A DNA stretch of 23,581 bases. Origin: Chlorobiota bacterium. GTDB lineage: Bacteria > Bacteroidota > Bacteroidia > Bacteroidales > JAADGE01. The position numbers and the translations under genes were made by a program. Under the pieces are notes generated by a model. The model was not told the origin of the DNA, searched no databases, and saw only the letters and a list, made by a program, of their open reading frames with translations. This document shows positions 16,001-22,418 of the stretch, one piece after another; the stretch's first letter is position 1, and every line of letters starts with the position of its first letter. The stretch is taken from positions 1 to 23,581 of the forward strand of contig JAUVIG010000005.1 in the NCBI GenBank assembly GCA_030592825.1, read 5' to 3'.

Positions 16001-17741
16001 TATGAGGTACAAATCCGACTTTTTTTCTCTTGTTTATAATAACTTGGTCAACTCCAAATAAAGTCATTTGATTTGTCCTTATATCAAAAACGGCATTTAT
16101 CAATGGAAATAACTCTGATTCTCTTTTTGCCCCGAAAGAAATAATATTAATAACATCATAATCTTTTTTATCAAAAAAATATTTTATATAGTCGTATAGT
16201 TTTTCATTTACAGTTACAAACCTCGTATTAGGGTTATAATCAATAAATCCTTCATACCACAAACCCATCAACCTGTGTACAGTTCCGGCTTGAGACTGTT
16301 TTATATATTTTGCATAATCTTTGGCATAAAAAGATCTTGAATCTATTTTTTTGGTATATTTTTTTATATCAAACAACGGATTTTTAGTTTCATACATTTG
16401 GTGTTTTGTAAAATCTTGTTTTGTAAAATAATCCAAAGATTTAAAACTTGCTTCATTCCCAAGTCTTGAATAAAAACGTATAAGAGAGTCTCCGGTTGTC
16501 CAAGAGATGTTATCAGCAAAAATATACATCTTTTGATAAGAATTATAAAACGGACGATTCCCTGTTCCTTTCGGATTTCTTGAGAATGAAAAATTTCCTT
16601 CATTTATCTCTAAAAAAACATTAGGATGAATAATAGAATCATTATTTGCAATATATAAAGTAATTGCACATAAGTTAGATTTAATTTTGTTATCAAATGA
16701 AGAAAATCCGGTTGACTTTGCTGTTAAAAACTTTTTTCCTTTTTTCCGATATTCTGCAACTGCCGGTTTGCTTTCAGTTCCTACATATTTTAAAGTCTTA
16801 CCGTACATTTCAATTCCGCTAAAGAACTTTATGTTTTTATAATTACTTTTAATTTCATAATCATTTCTGTATGAGCGAAACTGAGGGTATTTACCTTCTT
16901 TAAATGCTCTCATAGAAGCCTTATGATGTATTTTTCCTGAAATTTGGTAATCTAAAACTTCTTTATTTGTAAAAGTTACAGAATCAGCAGTAAATTCTGT
17001 CTTTCTCATGTTTATAGTGTAATTATTTAATTGCACATTAATAACTGCCGGAGAATATCCGTATCTGTCCCAAGTTATTTTGCCTTTTTTTCCTGTCCAT
17101 TTTGAATTAATTATATCATACGTCCCCAATGTGTTTTTAATGCTTATTGTGTCATTATCAGGGCTATATGCTTCAATATTACTTGAAGAAGTTTTAATTG
17201 TAAACTTTTTGTTTTTTGAATCAAACTTAAATGAATAAGTTCCCTCAGTGATCATCCATTTTGATGTTGTTGTCAAAGAAAGATAGTCCCGGTCAATCAA
17301 ATTAAAAATATTATTAATAAAACTTTCTACAGTTGAAGAAGTAACATGTGGTGAGTTTACCATATGGTTTAACATTGATAACCAAGGCATAAAGTTTGAT
17401 TCATCTTGATTTTTTAAAAGAACAACAGAATTTATAAAATAACGCATGGTTTTATCCTTTTTGAACTTTTTTTTAAGATGATAATTCAGTATATCAGTTA
17501 TAATTATTCTGTTATTTTTTTTAAATTTCGATATCCAAATATCTCCCAATGCATTAATTACGGAATCAAGTTCATAAGCTGCTTGGTCTTTACTAATATC
17601 AGCATTATTAATGTTATAATATGTTTTCAATTCAGATATAATACTATCTTGGCTAAAAACATTTTGCGTTTGAGAGTAGCTGAATTTGGCTCCTGTTAAG
17701 AGAATCAAGAATGATATAAGAAAAAGCTTTTTTTTATTCAT
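13083..17741 (-). CDS. Very large exported protein of unknown function (1552 residues)
   Basis: I do not recognise the family with confidence. A signal peptide (MNKKKLFLISFLILLTGAKFSYSQ) indicates export. The first 160 residues or so look helical (IISELKTYYNINNADISKDQ). From about residue 170 to 1500 the protein is beta-rich, with recurring strands that alternate polar and aromatic residues and phrases such as YFSGRLRVGLADFYGDNFAF and KFSGTFEYRP-KSLTGKGRA-IVNEGTI. These recall OstA/AsmA-like bridge or repeat proteins, but only loosely. There is no membrane segment after the signal peptide, no catalytic motif and no T9SS-type C-terminal domain. The last 20 or so residues are almost only Asp and Tyr, encoded by an ATC/GTC repeat at about 13090-13140. 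It is the only gene in its minus-strand block. A surface or periplasmic structural role is a guess. Confidence 0.85.
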   Translation of the reverse strand: MNKKKLFLISFLILLTGAKFSYSQTQNVFSQDSIISELKTYYNINNADISKDQAAYELDSVINALGDIWISKFKKNNRIIITDILNYHLKKKFKKDKTMRYFINSVVLLKNQDESNFMPWLSMLNHMVNSPHVTSSTVESFINNIFNLIDRDYLSLTTTSKWMITEGTYSFKFDSKNKKFTIKTSSSNIEAYSPDNDTISIKNTLGTYDIINSKWTGKKGKITWDRYGYSPAVINVQLNNYTINMRKTEFTADSVTFTNKEVLDYQISGKIHHKASMRAFKEGKYPQFRSYRNDYEIKSNYKNIKFFSGIEMYGKTLKYVGTESKPAVAEYRKKGKKFLTAKSTGFSSFDNKIKSNLCAITLYIANNDSIIHPNVFLEINEGNFSFSRNPKGTGNRPFYNSYQKMYIFADNISWTTGDSLIRFYSRLGNEASFKSLDYFTKQDFTKHQMYETKNPLFDIKKYTKKIDSRSFYAKDYAKYIKQSQAGTVHRLMGLWYEGFIDYNPNTRFVTVNEKLYDYIKYFFDKKDYDVINIISFGAKRESELFPLINAVFDIRTNQMTLFGVDQVIINKRKKVGFVPHNKTFTIDENRNMYFSGRLRVGLADFYGDNFAFNYDNYDISFTKSDSLVYRVWDKDLSESGEKVKAKFLTSTIENVTGKVRIDVKSNKSGAKEIKQFPKFNCTDTSYVYYDKRNKHGSVYPRETFYFENYPFEHDSLLYIRKDELEIRGVMVAGNIFPKFEDTLKVQKDYSLGFLHRTAEGGMKLFNGRISLSAQNSTMHSYIRLSNNGLEANGIAKWNNTTIATSDFTIYPDSLSALADEIEISEYINEETYAEFPQVKGKLVETRWDAVNDVVRYKTTGIPVDMYDGRAKFSGTFEYRPKSLTGKGRAIVNEGTITAEDFSFNKNSFFSDKADIVLKEKDSNNKDVIIKNMKSLVDINSSKAVFQSLEEESSVTFVSNEYISYPDHLIWHTGEGKINLNYNTNKFTNYVYSKEKVLLDSAYLIDVCRFDKSLFSPAYGDLKFVSTNTDQDSLMFFGSRANYSTVNKKLITKDVMKIIVADIVVKPSSDVVISDNGEMEKLLNTTVKARGIHNITNVDIKINSSKKYVASSGIYQYEDMNNSLQNINFDNITYDQNKKATVAHGFIEQYQKFTLNPWFDYYGDVYFNATKDRLRFEGFAKLIHKCPTTPKWFYFKTDIDPDSVYLPLAPRLHSDLETNKARIFADIMSSKDSVHTFPVFLSTDPYGTSESILSLRDSSYYVAYNEDDNKYIITTLEKFNNKTLPGNYLDLKRSNCIVNGEGDISYSKSIKVNDLGGKGSLRFDMNSGEVTMQTLTYLDFFFNKKSLNILSEKLLTNISLNAVRVNENAYKKPMYMFLGIDKTDQMLLEMSENVGKPKKFPGELNKTLVFTNLYFKWDPVSKSFKSMGKIGISNINNQMINKYVNGYIQIKKRRTGDKIYIYFETGDKEWFFFSFSGGIMRTISSVHEYNVAIEELKTKDKKIKTDKGIFNYMMTNNETKNLFIYEFTGEHPAIDDFDDDDDYDDDDYDDIED

Positions 17742-17770
17742 TTATAATATTTTTAATTAAAATCTTATAT

Positions 17771-17778
17771 TATTTTTG
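17771..17778 (+). promoter_or_regulatory. -7 promoter element very close to a start codon
   Basis: TATTTTTG matches TAnnTTTG exactly, and the ATG of the next gene is at 17785, only 6 bases after the box. A transcript starting at the usual distance would begin at or within a few bases of the AUG. Confidence 0.5.
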
Positions 17779-17784
17779 CAACGA

Positions 17785-18072
17785 ATGAGTAAAGATAATA
17801 AAAATACAAGAAAAAATTTAGTAAAAATATTAAAAACACTCGCTGCAATTGCATTAATTGCAATAATTACTTATTCAATTATGGCGATTATTACTCACTT
17901 TTCATTAAATTTCGAATCAGAAAATTACAAATTTAATACAAGTCTAAAGTCAATATTTGATACTGAAACTGCTATTTATAAATTTTTTTTCGGTTTTATG
18001 ATTCTTAATATATCATGGCTTTTTATATCTGTGTCAATCTTTTTTTTTAAGAAACTTATTATTAAAAAATAA
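17785..18072 (+). CDS. Small membrane protein with two transmembrane helices
   Basis: This 95-residue protein has a basic N-terminus (MSKDNKNTRKNLVKILK), a first hydrophobic helix (about 18-40, TLAAIALIAIITYSIMAIITHF) and a 27-residue polar loop. A second helix (about 68-90, FFFGFMILNISWLFISVSIFFF) is followed by a basic KKLIIKK end. By the positive-inside rule both ends are cytoplasmic and the loop faces the periplasm. The frame can begin at a TTG at 17776, but that codon lies inside the promoter box, so the ATG is chosen. It is divergent from the 1552-residue gene, with 43 bases between the two start codons, so they may share control. No family was recognised. Confidence 0.7.
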   Translation: MSKDNKNTRKNLVKILKTLAAIALIAIITYSIMAIITHFSLNFESENYKFNTSLKSIFDTETAIYKFFFGFMILNISWLFISVSIFFFKKLIIKK

Positions 18073-18141
18073 ATATGTATTCTTAATAACTTTAATTTTT
18101 TCAGAATTTTAATTCCAAATAATGAAATTCATTTTCACAGA

Positions 18142-18149
18142 TAATTTTG
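18142..18149 (+). promoter_or_regulatory. Candidate -7 element for the EEP-family gene
   Basis: TAATTTTG matches TAnnTTTG. It would give a leader of about 80 bases containing a hairpin (18162-18213) and the octamer repeat that includes the start codon. Confidence 0.4.
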
Positions 18150-18161
18150 CGATTTGCAAGG

Positions 18162-18213
18162 ACAGTTGACAACTTGCAATGCAAGCTTGAAACAAGTTAA
18201 AGGCAAGTTCTGT
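18162..18213. repeat. CAAGTT-type inverted repeat in the leader of the EEP gene
   Basis: ACAG (18162-18165) and AACTTGC (18171-18177) are repeated in inverted order as GCAAGTT-CTGT (18203-18213). The loop contains the palindrome CTTGCAATGCAAG and another CAAGTT. The transcript could form a stem just before the repeat-borne start codon. Confidence 0.45.
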
Positions 18214-18253
18214 AACAATCTAACAATGAAACAATGAAACAATATAACAATGT
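18214..18253 (+). repeat. Five tandem AACAATnn octamers containing the start codon
   Basis: The units are AACAATCT, AACAATGA, AACAATGA, AACAATAT and AACAATGT. The ATG at 18234 used by the EEP gene lies in the third unit. ATGs in the second and fifth units (18226 and 18250) are out of frame and soon reach stops. The period of 8 is not a multiple of 3. Confidence 0.75.
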
Positions 18254-19346
18254 AATATATATATATCCTGACAATGTCGGCTTTTTTTCAAAAACTCCGA
18301 AAATATTTATTTTATTATTAATAATAATTCTCTTATCGTTTAAAATAATTTATTCTCAAAAAATAAAAGATTATGAATTTATGCGCGGTGATATGAGAAT
18401 CATGTTTTACAACGTTGAAAATCTTTTTGATACTTTTGATGATACTCTCAAAAATGATGAAGCCTTTACTCCGGATGGAGTTCGTTATTGGAATAATGGC
18501 AGATATTATAAAAAAATTAACAATATTTCAAAAGTAATAACTGCAATTGGCCAATGGGAGCTTCCGGAAGTTATTGGATTATGTGAGATTGAAAACAGAA
18601 AAGTACTTGAAGATCTGATAAAAAAAACTGCATTAAAAAAGTACCCGTATCGAATCATTCACAAAGAATCTCCTGATAACAGAGGAATTGATGTTGGTTT
18701 CATTTATCGAAAAGATAAATTTAATCCGATTGAATATGAGGCAATAAGAGTAAACTTCCCGTTTGATGAAAACAGACCTACACGCGATATACTTTATGTA
18801 AAAGGATATAATAATTATAAAGATACCTTACATTTTTTTGTAAATCATTGGCCTTCAAGATGGGGTGGACAATTAGAAACAGACAGAAAAAGAATTTTTG
18901 TGGCAACAGTATTAAAACATAAAGTTGATTCATTATTTAATAGTGATATTGACCCAAAAATTATCATTATGGGTGATCTTAATGATTATCCGGATAATAC
19001 AAGCGTACTGAAAACATTGGATGCTAAGATTTATTTTGAAAATGTGAATTCTGAAGAATTATATAATTTAGCCTATTTTTTACAAGAAATTAAAAGAAAA
19101 GGAACACATAAATATGACGGTGAATGGGGTATTCTTGACCAAATCATAATTTCAGGTTCACTATTGAATAATGAGAACGAAATATATATGACAGTTGATG
19201 ATGCACATGTTTTTGATGCACCTTTTCTTCTTGAAGAAGATAAACATTTCATCGGTAAAAAACCTTTCAGAACATACATAGGATTTAAATTTCATGACGG
19301 ATACAGTGATCATTTACCGGTTTACATTGATCTTCATAAAAATTAA
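18234..19346 (+). CDS. Endonuclease/exonuclease/phosphatase-family protein, membrane-targeted or exported
   Basis: This is a 370-residue EEP-domain (DNase I-like fold) protein. After a polar N-terminus of about 22 residues comes one hydrophobic segment (about 23-41, ending IIYSQ), a signal peptide or anchor. The catalytic domain begins MRIMFYNVENLFDT (N60, E62). It contains LCEIENRKVLEDL with the metal-binding Glu, a DVGFIYRKDKF strand, FVNHWPSRWGG (His), IIMGDLNDYPDN (Asp and Asn) and the C-terminal YSDHLPVYIDL with the catalytic Asp-His. All expected residues are present. The family includes nucleases, phosphatases and sphingomyelinases, so the substrate is open; an external nuclease or phosphatase is plausible. 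The assigned ATG lies inside an octamer repeat, and no later ATG precedes the hydrophobic segment. Confidence 0.88.
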   Translation: MKQYNNVIYIYPDNVGFFSKTPKIFILLLIIILLSFKIIYSQKIKDYEFMRGDMRIMFYNVENLFDTFDDTLKNDEAFTPDGVRYWNNGRYYKKINNISKVITAIGQWELPEVIGLCEIENRKVLEDLIKKTALKKYPYRIIHKESPDNRGIDVGFIYRKDKFNPIEYEAIRVNFPFDENRPTRDILYVKGYNNYKDTLHFFVNHWPSRWGGQLETDRKRIFVATVLKHKVDSLFNSDIDPKIIIMGDLNDYPDNTSVLKTLDAKIYFENVNSEELYNLAYFLQEIKRKGTHKYDGEWGILDQIIISGSLLNNENEIYMTVDDAHVFDAPFLLEEDKHFIGKKPFRTYIGFKFHDGYSDHLPVYIDLHKN

Positions 19347-19388
19347 TAAAAAAAGTTGTAAAGTTGAGCAAATTATATAAAAATATTC

Positions 19389-19405
19389 AGTTTAAACTTT
19401 AAACT
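19389..19405. promoter_or_regulatory. 17-bp perfect palindrome just upstream of guaA
   Basis: AGTTTAAACTTTAAACT is an 8+1+8 perfect palindrome that ends 6 bases before the guaA ATG. It could be an operator or only AT-rich chance. No guanine riboswitch-like fold was recognised. Confidence 0.35.
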
Positions 19406-19411
19406 AAACCC

Positions 19412-20941
19412 ATGTCTGACAAAATAATAATTTTAGATTTCGGATCACAATATACAAGACTAATTGCAAGAAAAATTCGTGAACTTAATGTTTATTGTGA
19501 AGTATATCCGTACGATCATTTTCCTGAAATTGATAATTCTGTTAAAGGAGTTATCTTATCAGGCAGTCCGTTGTCTGTCAGAGGCAAAAATGCTCCAATA
19601 CCCGATCTGTCACTAATTACGGGTTTAAAGCCCTTACTTGGTATATGTTACGGAGCTCAATATCTCGCACATCATTACGGTGGTAAAGTAACTTCCTCGG
19701 AATACAGAGAATACGGCAGAGCAAATTTAAAATACATAAATAATAAAAGCCCTGTTTTTAAAGATATTAAAATTGATACTCAAGTTTGGATGTCACATGC
19801 CGACACTATTGTGAAAATTCCGGAAAACTTTGAGATTACAGCAAAAACTGAAGATGTTGAAGTAGCTGCATTTAAAATTAAAAATGAAGATATCTACGGA
19901 TTACAGTTTCATCCTGAAGTATATCATACAACAGACGGACAAAAGATATTGAAAAATTTTGTTGTTGATGTTTGTAAAGCAAAACAAGATTGGACTTCAG
20001 ATTCTTTTATTGATTCAACTGTTAAAGATTTAAAAACAATTCTGCGAGATGATAAAGTTGTATTAGGTTTATCGGGAGGTGTTGATTCAACAGTAGCGGG
20101 AGTTCTTCTTGACAAAGCAATCGGGAAGAACATGACTTGCATTTTTGTAGATAACGGCTTATTGAGAAAAAATGAATTTCAAGATGTACTTAAGTCATAT
20201 GAAATTCTCGGTTTAAATGTGACAGGTGTTGATGCAAAAGAGGAATTTTATGAAGCATTAAAAGGAATATCTGATCCGGAACAGAAGAGAAAAGCAATCG
20301 GAAATAAATTTATTGATATTTTTGATAAAGAAGCTGCAAAATTAGAAGACGTTAAATGGTTAGCACAAGGAACAATATATCCCGATGTTATTGAATCTGT
20401 TTCTGTTAAAGGTCCCTCGGCAACAATTAAATCGCATCATAATGTTGGAGGATTACCGGATTTTATGAAATTAAAAATTGTTGAGCCTTTAAGATTACTT
20501 TTTAAAGATGAAGTAAGAAGAATAGGTAAAGCATTAAATATTCCTAAAAAGTTTATAGGCAGACACCCGTTTCCCGGTCCCGGCCTCGGGATAAGAATTC
20601 TCGGTGATATTACTCCTGAAAAAGTAACTATATTGCAAGATGCTGATGATATTTATATCAGTGAATTAAAAGAATCAGGTTTATACGATGATGTTTGGCA
20701 AGCAGCTACAATACTTCTTCCTGTAAAATCTGTAGGTGTTATGGGAGATGAAAGAACCTATGAAAGTACTGTTGTCTTAAGAGCAGTAAGTTCAACCGAC
20801 GGAATGACTGCAGATTGGTCTCATCTTCCTCATGAATTTCTGGCAAAAGTGTCTAACAAAATAATAAATCGTGTAAAAGGCATAAACAGAGTAGTTTACG
20901 ATATCAGCTCAAAACCACCGGCAACTATTGAATGGGAGTGA
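19412..20941 (+). CDS. guaA: GMP synthase (glutamine-hydrolysing)
   Basis: GMP synthase converts XMP to GMP using ATP and glutamine in the cytosol. The 509-residue protein has the normal two-part layout. The class I glutamine amidotransferase (1-190) has the nucleophile C79 in LGICYGAQYLA and the H167/E169 pair in GLQFHPEVYHT. The ATP-pyrophosphatase domain has the P-loop SGGVDS at 221-226, followed by FVDNGLLRKNE. The C-terminal dimerisation and XMP-binding domain contains GRHPFPGPGLG and ends KPPATIEWE, as in the family. Length and residues are complete. The ATG at 19412 follows a 17-bp palindrome, and the stop TGA is at 20939-20941. It is convergent with the MoxR gene, and guaB is not in the window. 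Confidence 0.98.
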   Translation: MSDKIIILDFGSQYTRLIARKIRELNVYCEVYPYDHFPEIDNSVKGVILSGSPLSVRGKNAPIPDLSLITGLKPLLGICYGAQYLAHHYGGKVTSSEYREYGRANLKYINNKSPVFKDIKIDTQVWMSHADTIVKIPENFEITAKTEDVEVAAFKIKNEDIYGLQFHPEVYHTTDGQKILKNFVVDVCKAKQDWTSDSFIDSTVKDLKTILRDDKVVLGLSGGVDSTVAGVLLDKAIGKNMTCIFVDNGLLRKNEFQDVLKSYEILGLNVTGVDAKEEFYEALKGISDPEQKRKAIGNKFIDIFDKEAAKLEDVKWLAQGTIYPDVIESVSVKGPSATIKSHHNVGGLPDFMKLKIVEPLRLLFKDEVRRIGKALNIPKKFIGRHPFPGPGLGIRILGDITPEKVTILQDADDIYISELKESGLYDDVWQAATILLPVKSVGVMGDERTYESTVVLRAVSSTDGMTADWSHLPHEFLAKVSNKIINRVKGINRVVYDISSKPPATIEWE

Positions 20942-20945
20942 AAAA

Positions 20946-21074
20946 GCAGTAGGCAGTTGGCAGTTCGCAGTCAGTATGTGAAATTTGACAATCATTTGTA
21001 TAAACAGCTTATTTTTTCTGACTTATTATAAGTTTATACTATTAATTACAAATGACTGCGGACTGCCTACTGCC
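20946..21074. repeat. GCAGTNG heptamer inverted repeat between convergent genes, possible terminator
   Basis: The left arm (20946-20973) consists of tandem GCAGTAG/GCAGTTG-type heptamers. The right arm (21053-21074) is its inverse, lacking one unit. The roughly 80-bp core is AT-rich and contains ACAATCATTTGT and ATTACAAATG as further inverted words. It begins 4 bases after the guaA stop and ends directly at the MoxR stop codon, so it fills the convergent gap and could terminate both transcripts. Confidence 0.65.
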
Positions 21075-22061
21075 CTACGGAACCTCAACGGCATTTAAAA
21101 TCCCCGTAATAATATCTTCAGAAGTAATATTTTCTGCTTCGGCTTCATATGTCAATCCTATTCTGTGTCTCATAACTTCTTTACATATGGCTCTCACGTC
21201 TTCGGGAAAAACTGCTCCTCTGTGTTGAATAAAAGCATATGCTTTTGCAGCTAATGCCATGTTTATGCCGGCTCTCGGAGATCCGCCGAAAGAGATGAAA
21301 TTTTCATAATCATTAAGACCGTATTCTGAAGGATATCTTGATGCAAAAACAATATCTATAATATACTTTTCAATTTTTTCGTCCAAATAAATATCCTTAA
21401 CAATATTTCTTGCTTTTAAAATATCATCTATAGATAACAGTGTTCTTGTTTCGGGCAAGTTTTTTGAAATATTTTGTCTGATAATTAGTTTTTCTTCCTC
21501 TTTTTTAGGATAATCAATTATTACTTTTAGCATAAAACGGTCAACTTGAGCTTCCGGTAAAGGGTAAGTTCCTTCTTGTTCAATGGGGTTTTGAGTTGCT
21601 AATACCATAAAAGGTTCATCTAATTTATAGGTATTTTCACCTATTGTAATTTGCTTTTCCTGCATTGCTTCCAATAATGCACTTTGAACTTTTGCAGGTG
21701 ATCTGTTTATCTCATCAGCAAGAATAAAATTTGCAAACAAGGGACCCTTTTTTGTAATAAACTCTTCCGTTTTATGGCTGTATATCATAGTGCCTATTAA
21801 ATCAGCCGGCAGAAGATCGGGTGTAAATTGTATTCGACTGAATTTGGCATTTATAATTTTTGCCAAAGATGTTACAGCCAATGTTTTAGCCAATCCGGGA
21901 ACACCTTCCAATAAGATATGTCCGTTTGTCAGCAGTGCAATAAGCAAATTATTTACCATATGTTTTTGGCCTATTATAACTTGGCTCATTTCCTTTTTTA
22001 AGGTATTAATAAAAACACTTTCTGTTTTTATCTTTTCATTGAGTTCTTTTATGTCAATCAT
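21075..22061 (-). CDS. MoxR-family AAA+ ATPase
   Basis: This is a 328-residue AAA+ ATPase of the MoxR family. The Walker A motif is GVPGLAKT (53-60) and Walker B is ILADEINR (113-120). The sensor 1 region is LATQNPIEQEGTYPLPEAQVDRFML (N157 and a following arginine), and the C-terminal lid contains SPRAGINMALAAKAYAFIQHRG. MoxR proteins act as chaperone-like ATPases, often with DUF58 and von Willebrand factor A (BatA/BatB) partners encoded directly downstream. Here the gene runs straight into the convergent guaA gap, so no such partner follows; upstream is the C25 peptidase on the other strand. It is therefore an orphan within this window. The stop TAG abuts the repeat. No TAnnTTTG promoter was found upstream. 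Confidence 0.95.
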   Translation of the reverse strand: MIDIKELNEKIKTESVFINTLKKEMSQVIIGQKHMVNNLLIALLTNGHILLEGVPGLAKTLAVTSLAKIINAKFSRIQFTPDLLPADLIGTMIYSHKTEEFITKKGPLFANFILADEINRSPAKVQSALLEAMQEKQITIGENTYKLDEPFMVLATQNPIEQEGTYPLPEAQVDRFMLKVIIDYPKKEEEKLIIRQNISKNLPETRTLLSIDDILKARNIVKDIYLDEKIEKYIIDIVFASRYPSEYGLNDYENFISFGGSPRAGINMALAAKAYAFIQHRGAVFPEDVRAICKEVMRHRIGLTYEAEAENITSEDIITGILNAVEVP

Positions 22062-22140
22062 AATACAATATAATTTGGATTTACTGTTATTTTAATGATA
22101 ATTAATTTTCAAAAAAAAATATCTGTTGTACTAATTTATA

Positions 22141-22249
22141 AATGCTTCAATGTGTTAATGCTTTAATAATTATAAATTATTTTTTGTTTGGGTGTCAGTA
22201 TTTTAAAGAGTATGTTCTTTTTATTAAAGCATTATATCATTTTAGCATT
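22141..22249. repeat. AATGCT-type inverted repeat, copy 2
   Basis: The left arm (22141-22167) begins AATGCTTCAATG and ends AATGCTTTAAT; the right arm (22223-22249) begins ATTAAAGCATTA and ends AGCATT. They are inverted copies with about 22 of 27 matching bases around a 55-bp AT-rich core. The arms consist of roughly 8-bp AATGCTTT-like words. Confidence 0.65.
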
Positions 22250-22277
22250 ATTATCTTTTTAGCATTATTATCTTTTT
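22244..22277. repeat. Exact 17-bp tandem duplication
   Basis: AGCATTATTATCTTTTT occurs twice without a gap (22244-22260 and 22261-22277). The first copy overlaps the right arm of the preceding inverted repeat, so the array probably grew by slippage from that arm. Confidence 0.85.
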
Positions 22278-22418
22278 AATTCCGGCAAAAATAAAAAAGC
22301 TTTGTCAGATATATAATTTTTTCTGTTAAATTGCAAAAATTTTTATGCAACTCATTTAACTTTATTTTATCTGTTATTATTGAATATCATTTTATTTATA
22401 AAAAAAAACACATTAATT

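Larger units (their letters stand above)
22062..22418. other. 357-bp divergent gap with AATGCT-type repeats
   Basis: This gap separates the MoxR gene (minus) from the C25 peptidase gene (plus) and has no coding frame of note. It contains the inverted repeat 22141-22249, the 17-bp tandem duplication 22244-22277, and a TTGCAAAAATTTTTATGCAA imperfect palindrome (22331-22350). No clear promoter was identified for either flanking gene. Confidence 0.7.

Noticed and set aside
17776..17784. TTG start for the small membrane protein
   Set aside because: The codon lies inside the -7 box; the ATG at 17785 is better.
19346..19411. Guanine riboswitch upstream of guaA
   Set aside because: The gap is only 65 bases and shows none of the three-way-junction loops expected; only the palindrome is present.
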